Below the pieces are notes generated by a model. That model was not told where the DNA came from. It ran no database searches and was given only the letters and a program-made list of their open reading frames with translations. Shown here one piece after another: positions 17,214-28,800 of a stretch of DNA of 45,522 nucleotides. Source of the stretch: a virus; IMG/VR virus record IMGVR_UViG_3300044984_001357, positions 1 to 45,522 of that record. One strand, written 5' to 3'. The stretch's first letter is position 1, and each line of letters starts with the position of its first letter. The translations under genes were made by a program, and so were the position numbers.

Positions 17214-17366
17214 ATGGCACCCGCAGCAAAATCAAAATCAACTTCAACTTCCTCAAAGTTTACAGTTAAACCTAAGGTAAAAAGAAAAGGAGTTGTAGCA
17301 AAGACTAAGGCTTCTAAGTCTAAGTCTAGTAAAAATTATCTTAAGAAAAGTAGAGGTCAGGGGTAA
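17214..17366 (+). CDS. Small lysine-rich protein (50 aa), last gene of the second operon
   Basis: ATG 17214 opens a 50-residue frame ending at TAA 17364-17366. The sequence is lysine, serine and threonine rich (begins MAPAAKSKSTSTSS, centre KPKVKRKGVVAKTK, end KNYLKKSRGQG) with no acidic residues, resembling a disordered DNA-condensing tail. It follows the 142-aa basic gene by 24 bases with an A-rich leader (TATAAAATG). The stop codon lies within the stem of the terminator, which supports its being the true last gene. No family is recognised. A role with packaged DNA or as virion filler is inference from composition. Confidence 0.7.
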   Translation: MAPAAKSKSTSTSSKFTVKPKVKRKGVVAKTKASKSKSSKNYLKKSRGQG

Positions 17367-17387
17367 TTATTTACCCCTTGCTTTTTT
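17359..17387 (+). terminator. Strong intrinsic terminator ending the ring/muzzle operon
   Basis: AGGGGTAA (17359-17366) pairs perfectly with TTACCCCT (17371-17378) around TTAT, followed by TTGCTTTTTT. The 5' arm contains the stop codon of the 50-aa gene, and the 3' end overlaps the next promoter's TTG box. Confidence 0.88.
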
Positions 17388-17407
17388 ATGTTAATCTTGT
17401 ATATTTG
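17378..17407 (+). promoter_or_regulatory. Bacteroidota-type promoter before the cargo/vRNAP operon
   Basis: TTG (17378-17380), 19 bases, then TATATTTG (17400-17407). The expected transcript start is near 17411, leaving an AT-rich leader of about 60 bases before ATG 17471. The -33 box overlaps the terminator of the previous unit. The 104-base gap 17367-17470 holds only these signals. Confidence 0.85.
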
Positions 17408-17470
17408 TATTACAAGTATAACTTATTGAGTTATTAATATTTAATATTATAATCTTTAAAATTAAAATCA

Positions 17471-20400
17471 ATGCTTAGACATTCATTATATAAGAAGTTT
17501 GGTAAAAAATCTTACAAAGATGGAGGTGAGGAACAAAATCCTCTGGGAATTCCTGCAGTAAAACCACCGGCTCCTGTTGGTAATTATACAACCTTAGCAC
17601 AACCTGAAGGTACTATTACTGACGGTAAAGCTTCGTATACACCTGGTACATTTAATACTAACACAGCTGCTAACAAATTTACCTCGGAAGCTTCTCCTTT
17701 TTTAAGTAATATCAATCCAGAAAATATCTATGATGTAAATCAAGATACTCCTGCAATGGAGCAAGGACCACTTACGCAACAAGAAACAAATAAGCGGGGT
17801 GTAATGGCGCCTGCCCAAACTCCTCAGGTATCTACCTTTGATATGTTTAAATCAAATGTAAAGTCAAACATTAAAGAGAACTGGCAGGACTATGCTACTC
17901 TTGGAATAGCTGGAGCTTCAGGTGTTGCTAACTATATGGATGACCAGAGAAAAGAAACTGCATTAAATCAATCTATACAATCTAGACAATCAAAACCTCT
18001 TTACGATTATAATTATATGTATGGTCCTAAGAGTAGTGGAGGTACCGAATATCAACCTGTTGTTATGGCACAGAAAGGAGCAAAAATTACAAACCGTTAC
18101 AATACTCCTGAGGGAGTGAACAATAACGTAGAAATTGAAAACGGAGAGTTTTTGATTTTACCTGATGGAACTACTGAGGTAGCACAAGGTCCTGCACATT
18201 CTCAGAAGTATAAAGCTGATGGGCAATCTATGAGTGGCATCAATACTATCTTACCAAACAACACTAGGGTGTTCTCTAATCACATGAGACCTTCTGATGC
18301 AGCTAAGCTTAACCCTGAGCAACAATTTGCTAAGATAGGTGCTTATATGCAGGAAGGTGGAGACTTTAGTAATTTGGATATGACTACCATGTTCCGTTCT
18401 AAGAAAGGGAAAGACAGTAATAAAACGTTCGCTGAGATTGCCAAACGTTACGATAACACAGAGTACGACGATGTTCTTAAAAATCCTTTTGCTAAAGAAG
18501 TAGATAAACAGACTGCTCGTATTATGAAGGAACGTAATGATAAGGTACTTGATCAATTGTTCAGAGACCAACAGTTTCTTAACGGTAACTCTAACGGAGA
18601 ACAGAAACAAATGGCTAACGGTGGTATTAACAACCCTGGCTTTAAAGCTCTTCCTGGTTATGTTCAAGCAAAGATTACTGCTAACATGGCAGAAGGTGGC
18701 GATGTTGGTAGTGCACCTGTCAATACATTTATGTCTCCAGGTGTAGGTAATGATCCTAAATTTGAACAATACTATAATCAACAACGTCAAAGTTTCACTC
18801 AGGCAGGTGTTAAAGAAGCACCCTCTCGTAATGATATCTACTCTTATTACCAATCTGCTAATCCTCAGTCAGCAGTAGATCAAACAGGACGTATGTTGTT
18901 TAGTAACCCTAAAGGAACTATTTCTTCAGGCACTACCTTTAGTCAAGCTGTAGATCCTAACACAGGTATGGCATTAAACCAAGGTACTAACTTAGAAAAA
19001 TCTGCTTTCGATCAACAAGCAAAAAGATTTGCTTATGGTGGTAAACTATACATGCAAGATGGAGCTAAGAAATATAAACTTCCTGAAGGAACTGTTCTTA
19101 AGAAAGAGGGGGACAAGACAATTAAAGTCGGTGATTATATCGAACTTCCAGATGGTACAGTAAAGAAGATGACTAAGATGGAAACCAAACGTGTGCGTGA
19201 GGCTTCTAAATCTTCTGTAGCTTCTAACTACGATGAGGGTAAGACCTTCATTAAGTCTTGGGCAGGCCAAGCTCCTGAGAATCAAAATAAATTAGACTTA
19301 GCTAATGCTGCGTTTGAACGTGGTATTAAAGAAGGTACTATTAAACAGATTAACGAGGGTCCTAAGAAAGGTCAGTACGAGATTACTGGTAGCTTTAAGC
19401 CTTCGAATATGAAAGAGCGTTTGGCTATGTCAGACGTAATTAATAAATCAGGTAAAGGATTTGGTACAGACCAATATCAAATTGGATTACAAACAGGAAC
19501 TGAGGGATATTCCCAAAGAGATCCTAAGACTGGTACCATTAGAGGTACTGGTTCGTTTGTAGGCGGCTTTAGTCCTGCTGAATATGAACAGCGTTTTACT
19601 TACGCAAGAGCTAAGGCAGAAGGTAAGACAGAAGATGAAGCTATTGAGTTGGCAGAGTCTCAAGACCCTAAGATTCGTACTGAGAATCGTAAGACTTTCT
19701 TAAAGGATATCGGAATGAATAGTGAAGGAGTTCCTGACGAAGCTTTACTATCTGATGACTTCTACAAGAATAGATACTCAGATGTAACAAAGAGTATTGA
19801 GAAGAATTTTGGTGAGGGTGACTATCGTCCTTCTATGGGAAATGACTTGATGTCTGGTTGGGAGCATTATGATGCTATCAACTATCAAGGTAACCCAATG
19901 TATGAAGATGTTCCTCTTGAGCCTGAAAATCCCCCCGGGAATCCTGATCCTAAATTTCCAGATAGAGGTAAATATAAAAGAACTCCTTATGATGCTATGC
20001 AAGCACTTCCCGGAGCTATGGGACTTGCACAAGCTCAAGATATTTTTCCTTATGCAATCCCTGAGGTTGAGAGTCCTTACATAAAGCCACAGACTTTAAA
20101 CATTCAAAGCGAACTACAGGATATTGATAACATGCAAAGTTCTGCTTTACGTGCTGGTGCAGATCCAAACATGACCTACGCAATGTCATTGGACGCTAAG
20201 AACAAAGCATTCCAAACTAAACAGAACTATGATGCTGAAGGTCGTTGGAAAGCAGATGCTACTAACTTTGACGCTGAGTTAAAGACTAATGGTATGAATG
20301 CTCAATTGTTTAACCAGACTTATAACGACATGTATGCTACTGCTAAGTCTAATCAGTCAGAAGCTAAATTAGCTGCTGTTTCTGGATTGGTAGGAAGCCG

Positions 20401-20902
20401 TGCTCAATACAATGCGGATGAGAACATGAAAGAGTTTTATCATAACAACTTCATGCCTTCTTACAATTGGGATCCTAAGACAAAGACTTGGTCTGTTGTT
20501 GACCCTGGTGAGATTGTAGATTACGCAAACAAAAAACAAAGTACCGGCACTACAGGCGCTACAACTACTGCAGGTACTACTGGCGCTAAGGCTAAAACTA
20601 CCGAAGTTGGTTCCGGCCCTATTCCAGCAACTACAGCAAAAGGTACACCTAAGTTTGTAGGTATTGCAGAACCTTCTAGTGCAGGTACTTTCCCGATATC
20701 TAGAACTCCTGGTCTTGTAGAACCTTCAGCTCCTGGTACATTCCCAAGATCTGCAATGCCTACATTAGATGAAATGTCAGGTATGGTTAGTGACCCTACT
20801 CAAAACTTAGGTGGTAAAAACCAAAAGAAGAGTGGAGGTTTACAACATGCTTACTTAAAAGCAGGAGGAAAAATCTATCATTTCACATATCCTAAAAGCT
20901 AA
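17471..20902 (+). CDS. Cargo-type virion protein 1 (1,143 aa)
   Basis: This long, mostly polar protein heads the operon that ends with the vRNAP, the position of cargo proteins in crAss-like phages, which are packed in the capsid or tail and leave with the DNA. A recognisable segment (about residues 200-275; NVEIENGEFLILPDGTTEVAQG, then a GINTILPNNTRVFS stretch) is common in such proteins. Short glycine-pair motifs recur (KDGGEE, MQEGGDF, MANGGIN, MAEGGDV, YGGKLYMQDG, KAGGKIYHF). Residues about 555-640 and 680-800 look globular. The C-terminus has a threonine, alanine and glycine rich linker and two copies of an EPSxxGTFP unit (bases about 20670-20745). The start follows a 60-base leader from a clear promoter. 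Assignment rests on order, composition and motif recall. Confidence 0.82.
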   Translation: MLRHSLYKKFGKKSYKDGGEEQNPLGIPAVKPPAPVGNYTTLAQPEGTITDGKASYTPGTFNTNTAANKFTSEASPFLSNINPENIYDVNQDTPAMEQGPLTQQETNKRGVMAPAQTPQVSTFDMFKSNVKSNIKENWQDYATLGIAGASGVANYMDDQRKETALNQSIQSRQSKPLYDYNYMYGPKSSGGTEYQPVVMAQKGAKITNRYNTPEGVNNNVEIENGEFLILPDGTTEVAQGPAHSQKYKADGQSMSGINTILPNNTRVFSNHMRPSDAAKLNPEQQFAKIGAYMQEGGDFSNLDMTTMFRSKKGKDSNKTFAEIAKRYDNTEYDDVLKNPFAKEVDKQTARIMKERNDKVLDQLFRDQQFLNGNSNGEQKQMANGGINNPGFKALPGYVQAKITANMAEGGDVGSAPVNTFMSPGVGNDPKFEQYYNQQRQSFTQAGVKEAPSRNDIYSYYQSANPQSAVDQTGRMLFSNPKGTISSGTTFSQAVDPNTGMALNQGTNLEKSAFDQQAKRFAYGGKLYMQDGAKKYKLPEGTVLKKEGDKTIKVGDYIELPDGTVKKMTKMETKRVREASKSSVASNYDEGKTFIKSWAGQAPENQNKLDLANAAFERGIKEGTIKQINEGPKKGQYEITGSFKPSNMKERLAMSDVINKSGKGFGTDQYQIGLQTGTEGYSQRDPKTGTIRGTGSFVGGFSPAEYEQRFTYARAKAEGKTEDEAIELAESQDPKIRTENRKTFLKDIGMNSEGVPDEALLSDDFYKNRYSDVTKSIEKNFGEGDYRPSMGNDLMSGWEHYDAINYQGNPMYEDVPLEPENPPGNPDPKFPDRGKYKRTPYDAMQALPGAMGLAQAQDIFPYAIPEVESPYIKPQTLNIQSELQDIDNMQSSALRAGADPNMTYAMSLDAKNKAFQTKQNYDAEGRWKADATNFDAELKTNGMNAQLFNQTYNDMYATAKSNQSEAKLAAVSGLVGSRAQYNADENMKEFYHNNFMPSYNWDPKTKTWSVVDPGEIVDYANKKQSTGTTGATTTAGTTGAKAKTTEVGSGPIPATTAKGTPKFVGIAEPSSAGTFPISRTPGLVEPSAPGTFPRSAMPTLDEMSGMVSDPTQNLGGKNQKKSGGLQHAYLKAGGKIYHFTYPKS

Positions 20903-20909
20903 CTAACTT

Positions 20910-22811
20910 ATGATTTCGCATAATTCCAAAGCCTTTAAGTACCCTGACTATATCTCTCCCTTACCATCTGATGAGTACATCAAGTATGCGGAGAAGAAAC
21001 AGACTATGTACGATGAGGGACTTTCCCAAGTTAAACAGACTGTAGACAACTACGCAAGTCTAAGACAAAATATCTTAACTGAAACCGAGCGTGACTACTA
21101 CGACAAGGCAATGACTAACCTTGTACAAGGTATCAACAAAAATGCTGGTGTAGATTTTTCGTACAAAGGAAACGTAAGTGCTGTTCTTGGTATGGGTAAA
21201 ACTCTTGAAAGAGACAATAACATCATTACAGCTATCGGTAACGGTAAAGAAGTTCAGCGTAGGCAAGAAGCACTATCTAAGTTAGATGGTTCTAAAAGAT
21301 CTGCTGCTAACGACCATCTTTACATGAAAGATGTTCAAGACTATCTTAAGTCTAATAAACTTGGAGAGAAACTTTCTTACGGTAAATCTTACGAAGAGTA
21401 CTACGACATCAGTAAGGACTGGAAAGACTTCTGGGGAACCATCAAAGGTTCTAACCAATCAGAAGTAATAAACACTCAGTCTAAGTATGGACCTGCTTAT
21501 ATGGAGAAGGTTACTACTGAAGGATTTAGTAAGTCAGAGATTGCTCAGAAGTTTGAAGCCTACTTAGGTAACAATCCAAAAGCCCTTCGTCAGTTAAACA
21601 TTGACGTAGCATATAACTTAGATAGTTTAGGTAAGGAGAATGCTTTTACAGGTTACGTACAGAACATGCGTCAAACAGCAGATGCAGCTTCTTCTACTGT
21701 AAACAAACTAAACACTGCAATTGCAGAACTAGAGCAGTCTTACGCAAAGACAAAGTCTCCTATCATTAAAGAACAAGTAGACCAGTACAAATCTATGCGT
21801 GACTATCAGAACCAAGTAAGAGTTATGGCTTCTCAGAAATCTGAAACACCTTTTGAGGAGTTTGACATCAATGACTACTCAGGTATTTATAAATCTGAGT
21901 TCATCAGTAACATGTCTAATATGTATGCCGGTCAGAAAGTATCTAGAGACTTGATTAAGAATGAGTATTGGGTACAGCAAAAAGAAGATAACCGTATTCT
22001 TATGCGTCATAATCTTGCGATGCAAAGAGATAAAACTAAGTTACAGTTAGAGGTACAGGATAGATACATCACTACTAAGAAAGATCTTGAGTTAGATGTA
22101 CCGCAGATGACCGCAGTAATTAAGAACGTACCTCATGCTATTAATCAACTTGATGCAGTGATAGGCAAAGCAGTAAACCAAATGGGTATTCCTAAAAACT
22201 CAGGGGCTGCTATGAATATGGAAAGAGCACAGAAAGCATTGAGAGCTGCAGAAGGATTGAATGGTGTTGCTCAGTTGAATAAAATCAAGGAAGCAATGAC
22301 CTATCTAGGTCCATCTAAAATCAATGCAAGATTAAAACAAGATATTGCTTCTATATTTGGATTGTCTAATGTTAATACTGCAGCCGAGTATGATGATTTT
22401 ATAAACCAAGTAACTCAACAGTTAACTACAACCTCTACTATGCTCGCTAATGAAGTAGCTAAAGGAAAGCAACCAGGAGTACTTGGAGAGATGGCTCGTT
22501 CAAGACAAATTAGTTACAACGATGCTTTCGATTATTCTATTAGCAGTATTGAGAATATGAACTTTATTCTTAACGGAAATTCTTTGACAGGAAGACTTGC
22601 TATTGCTTCCCCAGAATCTAGTGGATATAGTAGAGAAGAAACTGTAAAAGTGCCTAGATTAGATGCTCAAGGAAAAGTAATGCCGGGTGAAGATGGTAAA
22701 CCAATAATGGATGAAAAAACAATTACTGTTACCAACAAAGCAACTAATAGAGTGAACAAAGGTGAGAAGTATAAAATAAGTGCAAGTACAGAGAGTGACG
22801 ACAATAATTAA
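20910..22811 (+). CDS. Cargo-type virion protein 2, helical (633 aa)
   Basis: The N-terminus, with a short FKYPDYISPLPSDEYIKYAEKKQ leader and then heptad-like helices, is typical of the second cargo protein in crAss phages. Most of the protein is predicted helical by eye, with coiled-coil stretches around residues 20-60, 245-300 and 355-400. There is no signal peptide or membrane segment. The C-terminal 50 residues are a lysine-rich linker. It starts seven bases after cargo protein 1 and ends seven bases before the vRNAP start, so the three are made together. Packaging with the polymerase is inferred from the crAss model. Confidence 0.82.
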   Translation: MISHNSKAFKYPDYISPLPSDEYIKYAEKKQTMYDEGLSQVKQTVDNYASLRQNILTETERDYYDKAMTNLVQGINKNAGVDFSYKGNVSAVLGMGKTLERDNNIITAIGNGKEVQRRQEALSKLDGSKRSAANDHLYMKDVQDYLKSNKLGEKLSYGKSYEEYYDISKDWKDFWGTIKGSNQSEVINTQSKYGPAYMEKVTTEGFSKSEIAQKFEAYLGNNPKALRQLNIDVAYNLDSLGKENAFTGYVQNMRQTADAASSTVNKLNTAIAELEQSYAKTKSPIIKEQVDQYKSMRDYQNQVRVMASQKSETPFEEFDINDYSGIYKSEFISNMSNMYAGQKVSRDLIKNEYWVQQKEDNRILMRHNLAMQRDKTKLQLEVQDRYITTKKDLELDVPQMTAVIKNVPHAINQLDAVIGKAVNQMGIPKNSGAAMNMERAQKALRAAEGLNGVAQLNKIKEAMTYLGPSKINARLKQDIASIFGLSNVNTAAEYDDFINQVTQQLTTTSTMLANEVAKGKQPGVLGEMARSRQISYNDAFDYSISSIENMNFILNGNSLTGRLAIASPESSGYSREETVKVPRLDAQGKVMPGEDGKPIMDEKTITVTNKATNRVNKGEKYKISASTESDDNN

Positions 22812-22818
22812 TAAAACA

Positions 22819-25800
22819 ATGCCAAACGATCCATATAAAATTATTCCAGGGAAACCTCTTAATACACCTGAATTTAAAAAGGCCCAAGAAATTATTGATA
22901 GTGCGGACGCAGGTGTCCGTGCAACTAATTTTGTAAACGCTGTAGATCAGATAAAAAAGTTTGAGGCAGATAAGGTTAGGCTAGACCAAACAATAGGTAA
23001 TGGTATTACAGATATCTTAGCTACTAAAGCTGCGATAGATGCTGACCCACTCCCTAGTTTAGGAGATGCTTTACTTGTTGGTCTTCAACTAAGTGGTTCT
23101 CAGGGTCAGATGTATGGAACACCAGAACCTTATTTAAAGAGTAAAAAAGAATTACCAAATTATACTAAAGACCCTGATATTGTTAGGGCTTCTAGTATTT
23201 ATAAAGACAGAATTAAGAACGGTACTCCAGATGAAATTTACAAAGCTATTGATGACTTACGTAAATCTTATGATTACTCAAACGGAAGTATCAAAGAAGG
23301 AGATAGAGCTTCTTTTGCCAAGTCTTACCAAGACCTAGCAAACTACGGCAAGAGTGTTGCTATGTACAAGTATGTTCAAGACAACGTAAACAAGTGGATG
23401 TCTGAAGGTAGCGCACTTCCAAAGAACGTAACACCTAAAGGACTCAAGAGTCAGAAAACTACTGACAAAGAAATCCTAGACATGGTTGCTGGTTTTGATG
23501 GACTGACTATTGGGTCAAAACTTTATAACAATGTTGATTTACAAACATTCCGTAGTACTTCTGACCAAGAGTTACGTAGTACTGCAGGTAGTCGTGCACT
23601 TGTAGCCGGATTAGAGACTCAATACAATCGTGCTGTATCTGAAGTACTGCGTGATAAAAGTGGTGAGTTGTCTCAAAAGCTAAACGGATTAAATAATGAA
23701 ATCAAGCAGGCAACTACCGATCAACAAAGACAAGCATTAATTACTCAAAAACTTCAACTACAACAAGCAGCTACTAACATAGATGACTTAAGTAAAAAGA
23801 TGAATGTTTTTGCTAATGAGGATAATTACCTCAAAGCAAACTATAAAGACCTTTACGAAGAGAAACAGAATCTCAAACGTAGGGAGTATTACAAAAATGA
23901 AATAGATCCTAATGAGACTTCTTTTAGTGATGTAGGGGAATTCTTTAGTCGTAGTGGTGAGATGGTAGGTTCTAATCTTGTTAGAACATTTTCTGGAATA
24001 GAATCATTAACCGGTTTTAATAAAGCTGCTTTCTTTACAGGATTGTCTGCTGATAGATTAGCTCCCTTGAGTTATCGTATGGGTAAGGATCTAAATAAAA
24101 ACCATTTGATTGATGAGAGTGAGTTAACTAGAGATATTAATGGCAATACTATTACGCACGACTCTCCTGTCTACACAGATGCTAAAGGAGAAAGACAGTG
24201 GAATGGTGAGGCAATTTTTGAACAAGTATTACCTATTCTCACAGACATAGCAATAACTACTTTAGTTAGTAGAGGTGCTGGTGGTCTTGCTCGTATGGCG
24301 CCTATGGGTGCTTTACGTTGGTCTAATATTGGAAAGACAGTAGGGTTAACTGCAGAAGCTATGCAAACTGCACGTCCTTACTTATCTACTTTTGGTTCTG
24401 TAACTGCTAGTACTTTCCCTAGATTCTACGCAGAAGAAAGAGGTAACTTTAAAGAAGGAGGAGCAGCCGGTACTGCATTCTTACGTGCAGCTGCGGAAGG
24501 TTTGACTGAATCTATCTTACCTGATACTGATTTGTTTCTTGGTTCTAAAGGAGGTTTAGGACTATTTGACAGTGCTTTTAAAAAGGGTGCTAGTTACTTA
24601 GGCACAAAGGCAGACGATCTTACTGGTGGATACATTGGTAAGTTAAATACTAAGTTAAATGCTCAGACAGATCTTATGTTAAGCATGCTTCCTAAAGGCA
24701 TGGTAGACCGTAAGGTTATGGCAGCATTACTTGCTCCTGGATTAAGGAGAACTCTATCTGCAGGTACTCAAGAGTCTATTGAAGAAGTAGCTTCTTTAGT
24801 AGCAAACCACTTCATTGATAAGTACGCTGCTACTCAAAACTTTGAGTACGAGCAAAACAATGAACTTACTATGGGTTCTATTTGGGAAACCTTTGTCACT
24901 TCTTTAGGTCCATCTGCTATTATTGGTGGAGGCACAGCTTTTGGTCGTCGTGCTATGAAGGAAGCTAAAGACTCTGAAGGTAATAGTATCCGTAATAGTG
25001 ATGGCTCAGCTAAGTATGTAACTGACTGGAGTACTAGTGCTTTAGCTTACGAAAGAGCTAATACTGCTCGTTGGAATGTTGCAAACAGTCCTGAACTTTA
25101 TAAGAAAATAATTGCTCAAAAGAAAGAGTCAGGAGAGTATACTCCCGAAGAGGCAATTAAACAGACAGCTGTAGTTGCACGTATGTCTCAGAAATTAACT
25201 GAGATGATGCCATCTATAAAAAACATCAAGAACTTAAACACTATGTTGGATGATTCCAACGCTAGAGTAGAGTACTTTAATAATAAGATGTTTGCTGAAG
25301 AACTATTGAATGTAAACATAGACGACTTGTCTGATGAGGATAGAAAGTCTTATGAAGATTCAGTAAACAACACAGCCAATAAGTTAGAGAAGACTGATCG
25401 TATTATTGATCAGTATGCTAGTATGACTGAAAATGATAAGCGTGCTGTCATTAAAAAGTTGTACGATGATAAAGTAACAGAAGCAAAATCAGAGAACACT
25501 ACAATCCCTGAATTGTTACTGGCTAGTTACCTAGTAGATCCAAGTGATCTTGAGGGACGTAAAAAGGATGACCGCTTTAGATTCATTGCTAGCTTAAACG
25601 AAGAATATCAAGGAGAGTTACTTAATACTTTAGCCAAGCGTGTTGCTGGGTTTAAAGATACTTTGTTAAATAGCCCTGAGAATCTTACGGTTAGAGAACT
25701 TCTAGCTATGTCAGATGTCTTTGTACCTGTACTAGATAAACTTGAGCAGGCTAACATGGCGGTACCATTTTCACCGCTTACACAAACACAAGAAAATGCC

Positions 25801-28800
25801 AATCTAACAAATCTTCCTGGACCTCAACCTCTATTTGCTGCTTCAGAACTCAATCAGTTAATCCGTAATGAGCTAGCTAACAGATCTGTACTTACAGAAC
25901 TTCAAGCCATAGAGCAAGGTGCTACTAACTTAAACATCCCTGATGTTAAGAAGGAGCAGGAACTTGACATGGCTTTAGCAGAACTTAGTGAGGATGAATT
26001 GTCAAAAGGTTTTGTTGAAGAAACAGCCCACCCAGAATGGTCGCCTGTTGTACGTGCAGTAGTTGCAGGTATGCTAGAAGGTCATATGGCCGAGAAGACA
26101 GACACCGGTAAAGAAACTGACCTTCAGAAAAAGAGGAAAGGAATAATTACTAACTTCTACGGAGTAAGTTTAGCAGAAACTGATCCCGCAAAGAAGATTG
26201 CTCAGATAAACAAAGGTATCAGAGACTTAGCTAAAACTAATCCTGGACGTAAAGACTTTGGTGGTCGTAGACCTGCTGCTCCAGTACTTCAAAGAGACGA
26301 AAACTTCCGAGGATTATCTGCGGTAAACCAAATAGTATTTGATGAGTTCACAGGATACCGTAATAGCTTTGAAGCAATTATTAGGAATACTGACCTAGAC
26401 GAGTCTACTATAAAAGAAGAGATGGCAGCATTCTCAGTAGTAATTGTACGGGCATTATCTGCCTTAACTACTTTTGAGGATTTGTATAGTGCATTGTCTG
26501 GGCTTTATCCATCATCAAACTTAGCCTTTAGTAAGTTCTTTCAAGAAGCAGCTGAAGGTAATTTTGATATTTCTACCCTAGATGGTTTAGGTTTATCTCC
26601 AACTATGGTTAGTAAGATCTTTTACTTAGCAAAACTTGCTAGTCCTGCTATGACTCCATTTGAGAAGCTTGAGAATTACTTACAAAACTTCTATGCTATT
26701 GAAACGTTTGAGCAGTTAGATGCTTTTGACCAAGCAAGTCATCCAGAAGATCCAGACAGACGTTTCATTAATGCCAAGATGGTTAGAGCCAAACGTAGAG
26801 AGATTCAGAATCGTTTAAGCATTGATCTTAAGACTAACAAGAACTTTACTCCAGTTAAGATAGGTAACAAAACATATTTCTATCAGCTTGTAACTCTTCC
26901 TAATAACAAACAAGAATTACGTATTATCAACCCTAGCAATAATAAAGTTGTTAAGCGTGGTAAAGTAGTAGACTTTATCTTTAGTCAGTTAATTTCTTCT
27001 GGTCAGATATTCGACCTGCATAATTTTGATTATGCAATGAGTGAGTCTGAAAGCATTAGATATGCTACAGTAGATTCACAGTCTGATTTCTTAGTAGACG
27101 ATTTCTTAGGTAAGATAGGTGGAGTTTTCCTTAGTAAAGCTTCTTTGGATATGTTAGCATCTGGTGACAATCCTACAGCGTTTAACTTATCTCCTTATGT
27201 ATCTACAAAGAGAAAAGAAGGTGGTGTATCTATTAAAACATTAGAAGACTTAGCCAGTGAATCTGAGATGCTTAGAGAAGCAGGGTTAACTATAGATGAC
27301 ATTATTGATTTCTTACAACGCCACAGAGCCCAGAAGTATGTTCCTAGAGTAGGTAAAGCATCTGCCGATAACATTATCCGTGCAGAGGTACTTGGAACCT
27401 TTGAGGTTGTTATTAGCAATGATGTTGTACGTCAGTTAGTTTCTGCCTATAGTGCTCGTTTTACAATAGACCCCCTATCAAATACTATTATAGACTTAAA
27501 CAACTTGCCTTTTGAATTACGTAATGACTTAGTAGAAGCCATGCGTGAGCGTAACAAAGGCACTATGTTTGAACAATTCATTCCTAGTTCAGATGCAGAT
27601 ATAAATTTTTATGACCCAATTATGCTTGGTATGATTGGTGATGTACTTGATACTCCAGCATTTAGAAATGCTTTAGACCCACAATACTTACAATATTTAG
27701 ATGAATTTTATGAAGACGCAACAAACACAATCTACCCCCTTAGTACCTACGAAGACATTAGCGGATTATTTTCGGAGGAAACTAATGATGTCAACACAGA
27801 CCAAGAAGTAGATGATCCTTATGGTGAGGTTATTGACGCTGCTCAAAAGACCTTTCAGATAGAAGTAAATAATGACTTTCAGATTAGCTTATCAATAGTT
27901 GATACTAATATATTTGACAAGTCTCTCTTAGGTGACCCTGCGGTAAGTTTTGCTTACCGAGTACTTCACCAATACCGTGAAACTGGAATGGCCGGACAAG
28001 ACTACAATGTATTAGTAGCTTCTATGATGGACATTTACAGACTAGTGTTAACTGCGGAAGACTACGAGTACTTAGTTAGTGTTAGGAACAGTCCTAAAGG
28101 TACTCCTGTAGATGGAGCAAGAATCAGAAAGATTCTTAGTACAGAGGGACTTCCTATGCACAACGAAGGATTCTTTAACTCTATTATTAAAAACCCTTCA
28201 ACAATTGGTACCGGTGTAGGTTCTGTATTTGTAAATAGCGATAAACAGATTCTTAAATTCAATCAAGCAGGTGTAGTATCTAGCGAGGGTTCTCCCTTGA
28301 TTAGTACTCTGAAAAAGAATACTCCCGCAGCACTTGCCTTAAGAGAAAAGATTACTAGCTCTCCTGGCCAAGTATTGTTTACTAAAATAGTAGGACTTAG
28401 GTCAGGTAAAGAAACAATTTCAGACGTAAGTAAAACTGTAGGCACTATTGTCTTAAACACAGAGGAGAGTGATCGTGTTATCACTAGTGCTTTTGGTAAG
28501 TATACCTTGTTTAAGGGGGGTGTATATATTCAAAACGATAACTCTGTTTATCCATTCCAAGCGGTTATTTTGCCAACTGCTCCTGACGGATTTGTTTCTG
28601 CCTTAGTAGATGCCTTTAATAACGGTACACTACCGGCTGGATTACCTACTGAATTATCGGAGAACCCTAAAGCATTTGTAGATTATGTTAATGCTTTGAT
28701 TTACTTATCTCCGAAGAATAACGGAGGTTTGATTTTAGGTAGTACTGTTAAAGGTAAAGTAGTTTACAAAGCCAAAAACAAATCAGGTAAATACCAACAG

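Noticed and set aside
18251-18853. A 200-codon open frame on the minus strand opposite cargo protein 1
   Set aside because: It lies wholly inside a well-supported plus-strand gene, has a composition typical of reverse-strand translation, no promoter or operon context, and no recognisable domain.
22780-22818. An upstream in-frame ATG adding 13 residues to the vRNAP
   Set aside because: It lies inside the preceding gene; the ATG at 22819 follows the stop by seven bases with an A-rich leader like other starts in this window.
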